Shown: piece by piece, positions 61,576 to 64,000 of the stretch
Layout of the letters: each line of letters begins with the position of its first letter
Numbering within the stretch: position 1 is the first letter of the stretch
From: an uncultured Kiritimatiellota bacterium
GTDB taxonomy: Bacteria > Verrucomicrobiota > Kiritimatiellia > RFP12 > UBA1067
NCBI GenBank assembly: GCA_934635225.1
Contig: CAKTYZ010000009.1
Coordinates: 1 to 64,000 of the forward strand
Direction: 5' to 3'
DNA length: 64,000 bases
Notes under the pieces: generated by a model
Told to the model about the DNA's origin: nothing
The model's database searches: none
What the model saw: the letters and a program-made list of their open reading frames with translations, nothing else
Program-made: the position numbers and the translations under genes

Positions 61576-63390
61576 ATGGTCTGTTGTGCTTTGTTGGCGA
61601 TGGCGCGCCTGTTGTATCCGTCCGAGTCGTTCACGGTTGCAACGACATCGGCCGATTCGCAATGGCCCGGACGGCATGTCAATGCCGTGAATGGGTCTGA
61701 GGATCTCTCGTCATTCGGAGAACTGGCGATTGAAGTCTCGAATCGGCTGGACCGGACGCTGCAGGTCATGCTGAGCGTCAAGAGCCGTGCGCTGCAGGGG
61801 CGGTCTCCAGGCGGGCGTGTGGTGCTGAAGCCGTATGGGAAGGGACGCATCGTCTGCGACCTTCGGCCTGAGCCGTGGGAACTTGACGAGCCGCTGGAAC
61901 TCGTCGGCATGAACGGCTATCCGCGCGCGAGAAGCACGGCGGGGTCTCACTTGTTCGACATCCGTGAAGTGACAAGTCTCCATCTCTTTCTCTCCAAGGG
62001 CGAACGCCCGGACTCGTTTGATCTTCTGCGCGTTGGCGTGCGAGAGGGAGAGCCCCATTCAACTGTCGTCTATCCGGCCAAGACGTTTCTTCCGTTTGTT
62101 GACCGCTATGGGCAGTTCGCGCATGGCGAATGGCCTGGAAAGATACATAACGACGAGGAACTGATTGCCGCGCGCAAGTCCGAAGAGGCCTGGCTGAAGG
62201 CGAATGCGAACGGCCCGCGGGCCGATCTTGACAAATGGGGTGGCTGGTTGAAAGGCCCGCAGCTCAAGGCAACGGGTTTCTTCCGCACGGAGAAGGTCAA
62301 CGGGCGCTGGTGGTTCGTCGATCCTGATGGACACCTCTTCTGGTCGCATGGCGTGGATTGCGTCGAGCAGGGCTGGCAGTCTACGGGCGTTCAGTATCGC
62401 GAGAACTATTTCGCATGGCTCCCAAAGCATGACGATCCCTTGTTCGGCTCGTTCTGGGGGCGCCAGACATGGACGGCCGCGCACGGATTTTATGCTGAGA
62501 CAAACCATGTGCCGTATACGACTTACAGGTTCGCGTCGGCGAACATGGTGCGCAAGTATGGGAAGGACTGGGTGCAGCACAATTCGGAGCTGGCGCATCG
62601 CCGTCTGCGCGCCTGGGGCTTGAATACGATTGCCAACTGGTCGAATCCGCAAGTCTATTCGCTTCGGCGCACGCCGTATACGCTTTGCCTCGGGACAGGC
62701 GGGACTCCGCGTCGTGCGGGGTCGAAGGGCTGGTGGGGGCCGTTGCCGGACCCCGAGAATCCCGCGTTCGAGCGAATTTTCCGCGAACGGGCGCGCGCGG
62801 CGGCGCAAAAGATGCGGGACGATCCGTGGTGCCTTGGAGTCTTTGTGGACAACGAACTGTCGTGGAATGATCTGCCGGACCTGGCGCATGTTGCCGAGGT
62901 GTACTTCACGACGATTGCGCGCATCCTCCACGAGGAGTTGCCAAACCATCTCTATCTCGGCTGCCGCATTGCGTGGGGCACGCCGGACATCTATCGTGCG
63001 GCGGCGCGGCATTGCGATGTCGTGTCGGTCAACGTCTACTCGTATTCGTTCGACCGTGACCTGCCGGACGGTTCGGAGGACAAGCCGATGATCAACGGCG
63101 AGTTCCATTTCGGTGCACTGGATCGCGGCATGTTCCACACGGGGTTGGTGGCGACGCGCAGCCAAGACGAGCGCGCGGCGTGCTACCGCACGTATGTCGA
63201 AGCGTGCTTGGACAATCCGCGCGTGATCGGTACGCATTGGTTTGAGTGGCGTGACCAGCCTTTGACGGGGCGTTCGGACGGCGAGAACTACCAGATTGGT
63301 TTTGTCACCGTGACGGATGCGCCTTATCCCGAACTGGTCGAGGCCGCACGCGCGGTTGCGCGCGAGATGTACGAACGACGCTGGAAATGA
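61576..63390 (+). CDS. GH50/agarase-like glycoside hydrolase
   Basis: The ATG at 61576 lies ten bases after GGAGGT, giving 604 residues. The N-terminus has a short hydrophobic run (MVCCALLAMARLL) that may be a weak signal. A beta-sandwich domain (about 15-190) precedes a catalytic TIM barrel. Agarase-type motifs: VNGRWWFVDPDGHLFWSHGVDCV, HRRLRAWGLNTIANWS, the acid/base VDNELSW (E427) and the nucleophile ING-E509-FHFG. Substrate is not certain: agar-like or other marine or dietary galactans are possible. It is in frame overlap with the next gene (ATGA). Confidence 0.82.
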   Translation: MVCCALLAMARLLYPSESFTVATTSADSQWPGRHVNAVNGSEDLSSFGELAIEVSNRLDRTLQVMLSVKSRALQGRSPGGRVVLKPYGKGRIVCDLRPEPWELDEPLELVGMNGYPRARSTAGSHLFDIREVTSLHLFLSKGERPDSFDLLRVGVREGEPHSTVVYPAKTFLPFVDRYGQFAHGEWPGKIHNDEELIAARKSEEAWLKANANGPRADLDKWGGWLKGPQLKATGFFRTEKVNGRWWFVDPDGHLFWSHGVDCVEQGWQSTGVQYRENYFAWLPKHDDPLFGSFWGRQTWTAAHGFYAETNHVPYTTYRFASANMVRKYGKDWVQHNSELAHRRLRAWGLNTIANWSNPQVYSLRRTPYTLCLGTGGTPRRAGSKGWWGPLPDPENPAFERIFRERARAAAQKMRDDPWCLGVFVDNELSWNDLPDLAHVAEVYFTTIARILHEELPNHLYLGCRIAWGTPDIYRAAARHCDVVSVNVYSYSFDRDLPDGSEDKPMINGEFHFGALDRGMFHTGLVATRSQDERAACYRTYVEACLDNPRVIGTHWFEWRDQPLTGRSDGENYQIGFVTVTDAPYPELVEAARAVAREMYERRWK

Positions 63391-64000
63391 ACGCGCCGGT
63401 CGCGATCGTTGGCATGAGCTGCCGGTTCGCCGGCTGTGCCTCTCCTGCGGCTTTGTGGGAGGCGGTCATGTCACGTCGTGTCTTGCTGACGCCGCCCGGC
63501 CCCGAGGCGGAATTGCCGTTTGGTCAGAAGAACATCTTTGCGCGGCCCTATCCGATGCGTCTGGGTCAACTGGGTGACCTCTATGCCTGCGTGCCGTCGA
63601 TGCAGAACTTTCCGCGGCAGGTGAATGCAGGCGAGAACCAGGACCTTTACTTTGCGACGCAGCTGGCGTTTGATGCGCTGGCGGATGCGGCGATGAAGCC
63701 GCACCCGACCGCGCCTGTGCGCGGAACGGTGCGCTTTGGCTACGCGCCGCCGTTCAATGCCTCGACCGTCAACTGGCTGCAGCATACCGCATTCCTCGAT
63801 CAGACGCTGGACGTCGTGCGACGCTTCTTCCCCCACGCGCCTGAAGAGGCGTTGGATGCGGTGAAGGCCAAGCTTGTGGATTCGCTTCCGCCGCCGGATG
63901 CGGCCTCCTTTCTCATGGGAGCGGGCTATCGTCTTGCGTCTTGGATTGCGCGCGAATGCGGTTTCGACGGCGCCGCGACGATGATGGACGCGGGGCTTCT
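63387..64000 (+). CDS. Type I polyketide-synthase-like protein, 5' part
   Basis: A partial gene running off the window (204 complete codons). The N-terminus APVAIVGMSCRFAGCASPAALWEAVM is that of a beta-ketoacyl synthase domain. The later text (GYAPPFNASTVNWLQHTAFLDQTLDVVRRFFP, then KLVDSLPP) matches the PKS class found in PfaA/HglE-like synthases. The usual FDP...EPDQ region here reads FPRQVNAGENQDLYFATQLAFDALADA. At the position of the DAACASS active-site motif the sequence is MMDAGLL, so Cys appears replaced by Leu. It could be a chain-length-factor-like or inactive KS. Confidence 0.8.
   Translation, partial: MNAPVAIVGMSCRFAGCASPAALWEAVMSRRVLLTPPGPEAELPFGQKNIFARPYPMRLGQLGDLYACVPSMQNFPRQVNAGENQDLYFATQLAFDALADAAMKPHPTAPVRGTVRFGYAPPFNASTVNWLQHTAFLDQTLDVVRRFFPHAPEEALDAVKAKLVDSLPPPDAASFLMGAGYRLASWIARECGFDGAATMMDAGL

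Overview
The window is a GC-rich, densely packed bacterial chromosome segment with almost all genes on the + strand. Many neighbours overlap by 1-8 bases (ATGA, GTGA or TAATG junctions). Gene content suggests an anaerobic, glycan-degrading, Gram-negative member of the PVC group. Evidence: a flavodiiron protein, secreted glycoside hydrolases, a Tat-exported Gfo/Idh/MocA protein, ExbB/ExbD, lipoproteins and a zinc-type S14. My best guess is a Kiritimatiellota / Verrucomicrobiota lineage; this is inference, because no rRNA is present.

Layout. 0.1-2.5 kb: a tyrosine recombinase, then rplM-rpsI. 2.5-13.8 kb: housekeeping genes (DEAD-box helicase, mannose-6-phosphate isomerase-like protein, YhiN-type flavoprotein, M50 and CPBP membrane proteases, uracil-DNA glycosylase, RsgA-like GTPase, metallophosphoesterase, surface-repeat protein, ParB, M28 peptidase, zinc-ribbon/EIIA fusion). 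13.8-18.1 kb: a surface-polysaccharide operon (GT4, WecE, GT8) ending in a HemW-like radical SAM gene. 18.1-18.7 kb: a non-coding stretch with a nested inverted-repeat block, a promoter and a long structured leader. 18.7-27.2 kb: the S10-spc ribosomal cluster, lacking rpmC and rpmD, closed by a terminator after rplO. 27.3-32.7 kb: a MATE transporter and argH-birA-dtd-ybeY-mnmA. 32.7-41.3 kb: flavodiiron protein, GH123-like hydrolase, aminotransferase, phytase-like lipoprotein, PHP phosphatase, HAD phosphatase, Gfo/Idh/MocA protein and PP2C. 41.4-45.3 kb: gpmI, fba, purM. 45.3-51.6 kb: an NhaC-type antiporter and an amino-acid ABC locus with three binding proteins, two permeases and one ATPase. 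51.7-64 kb: AI-2E-family protein, ExbB-ExbD-TPR operon, class II aldolase, CDF transporter, GH78-like hydrolase, Na/Pi cotransporter, GH50/agarase-like hydrolase, and the start of a type I polyketide-synthase-like gene that runs off the end.

Regulation. Almost every transcription unit with a visible start carries an extended -10 promoter of the form T-tract, TGn, TATAAT, often followed by ACGC or GCGC. At five genes the -10 lies only 6-8 bases before the ATG, so their mRNAs should be leaderless. The S10 leader can fold into two competing hairpins, one followed by a T-rich tract, which suggests transcription attenuation.

Most interesting points: the attenuator-like S10 leader and nearby nested repeats, the leaderless-promoter pattern, the missing L29 gene, an RsgA without its zinc domain, a zinc-ribbon/EIIA fusion, a recombinase with a SHOCT-like tail, the three-receptor ABC locus, and a KS domain that appears to lack its catalytic cysteine.
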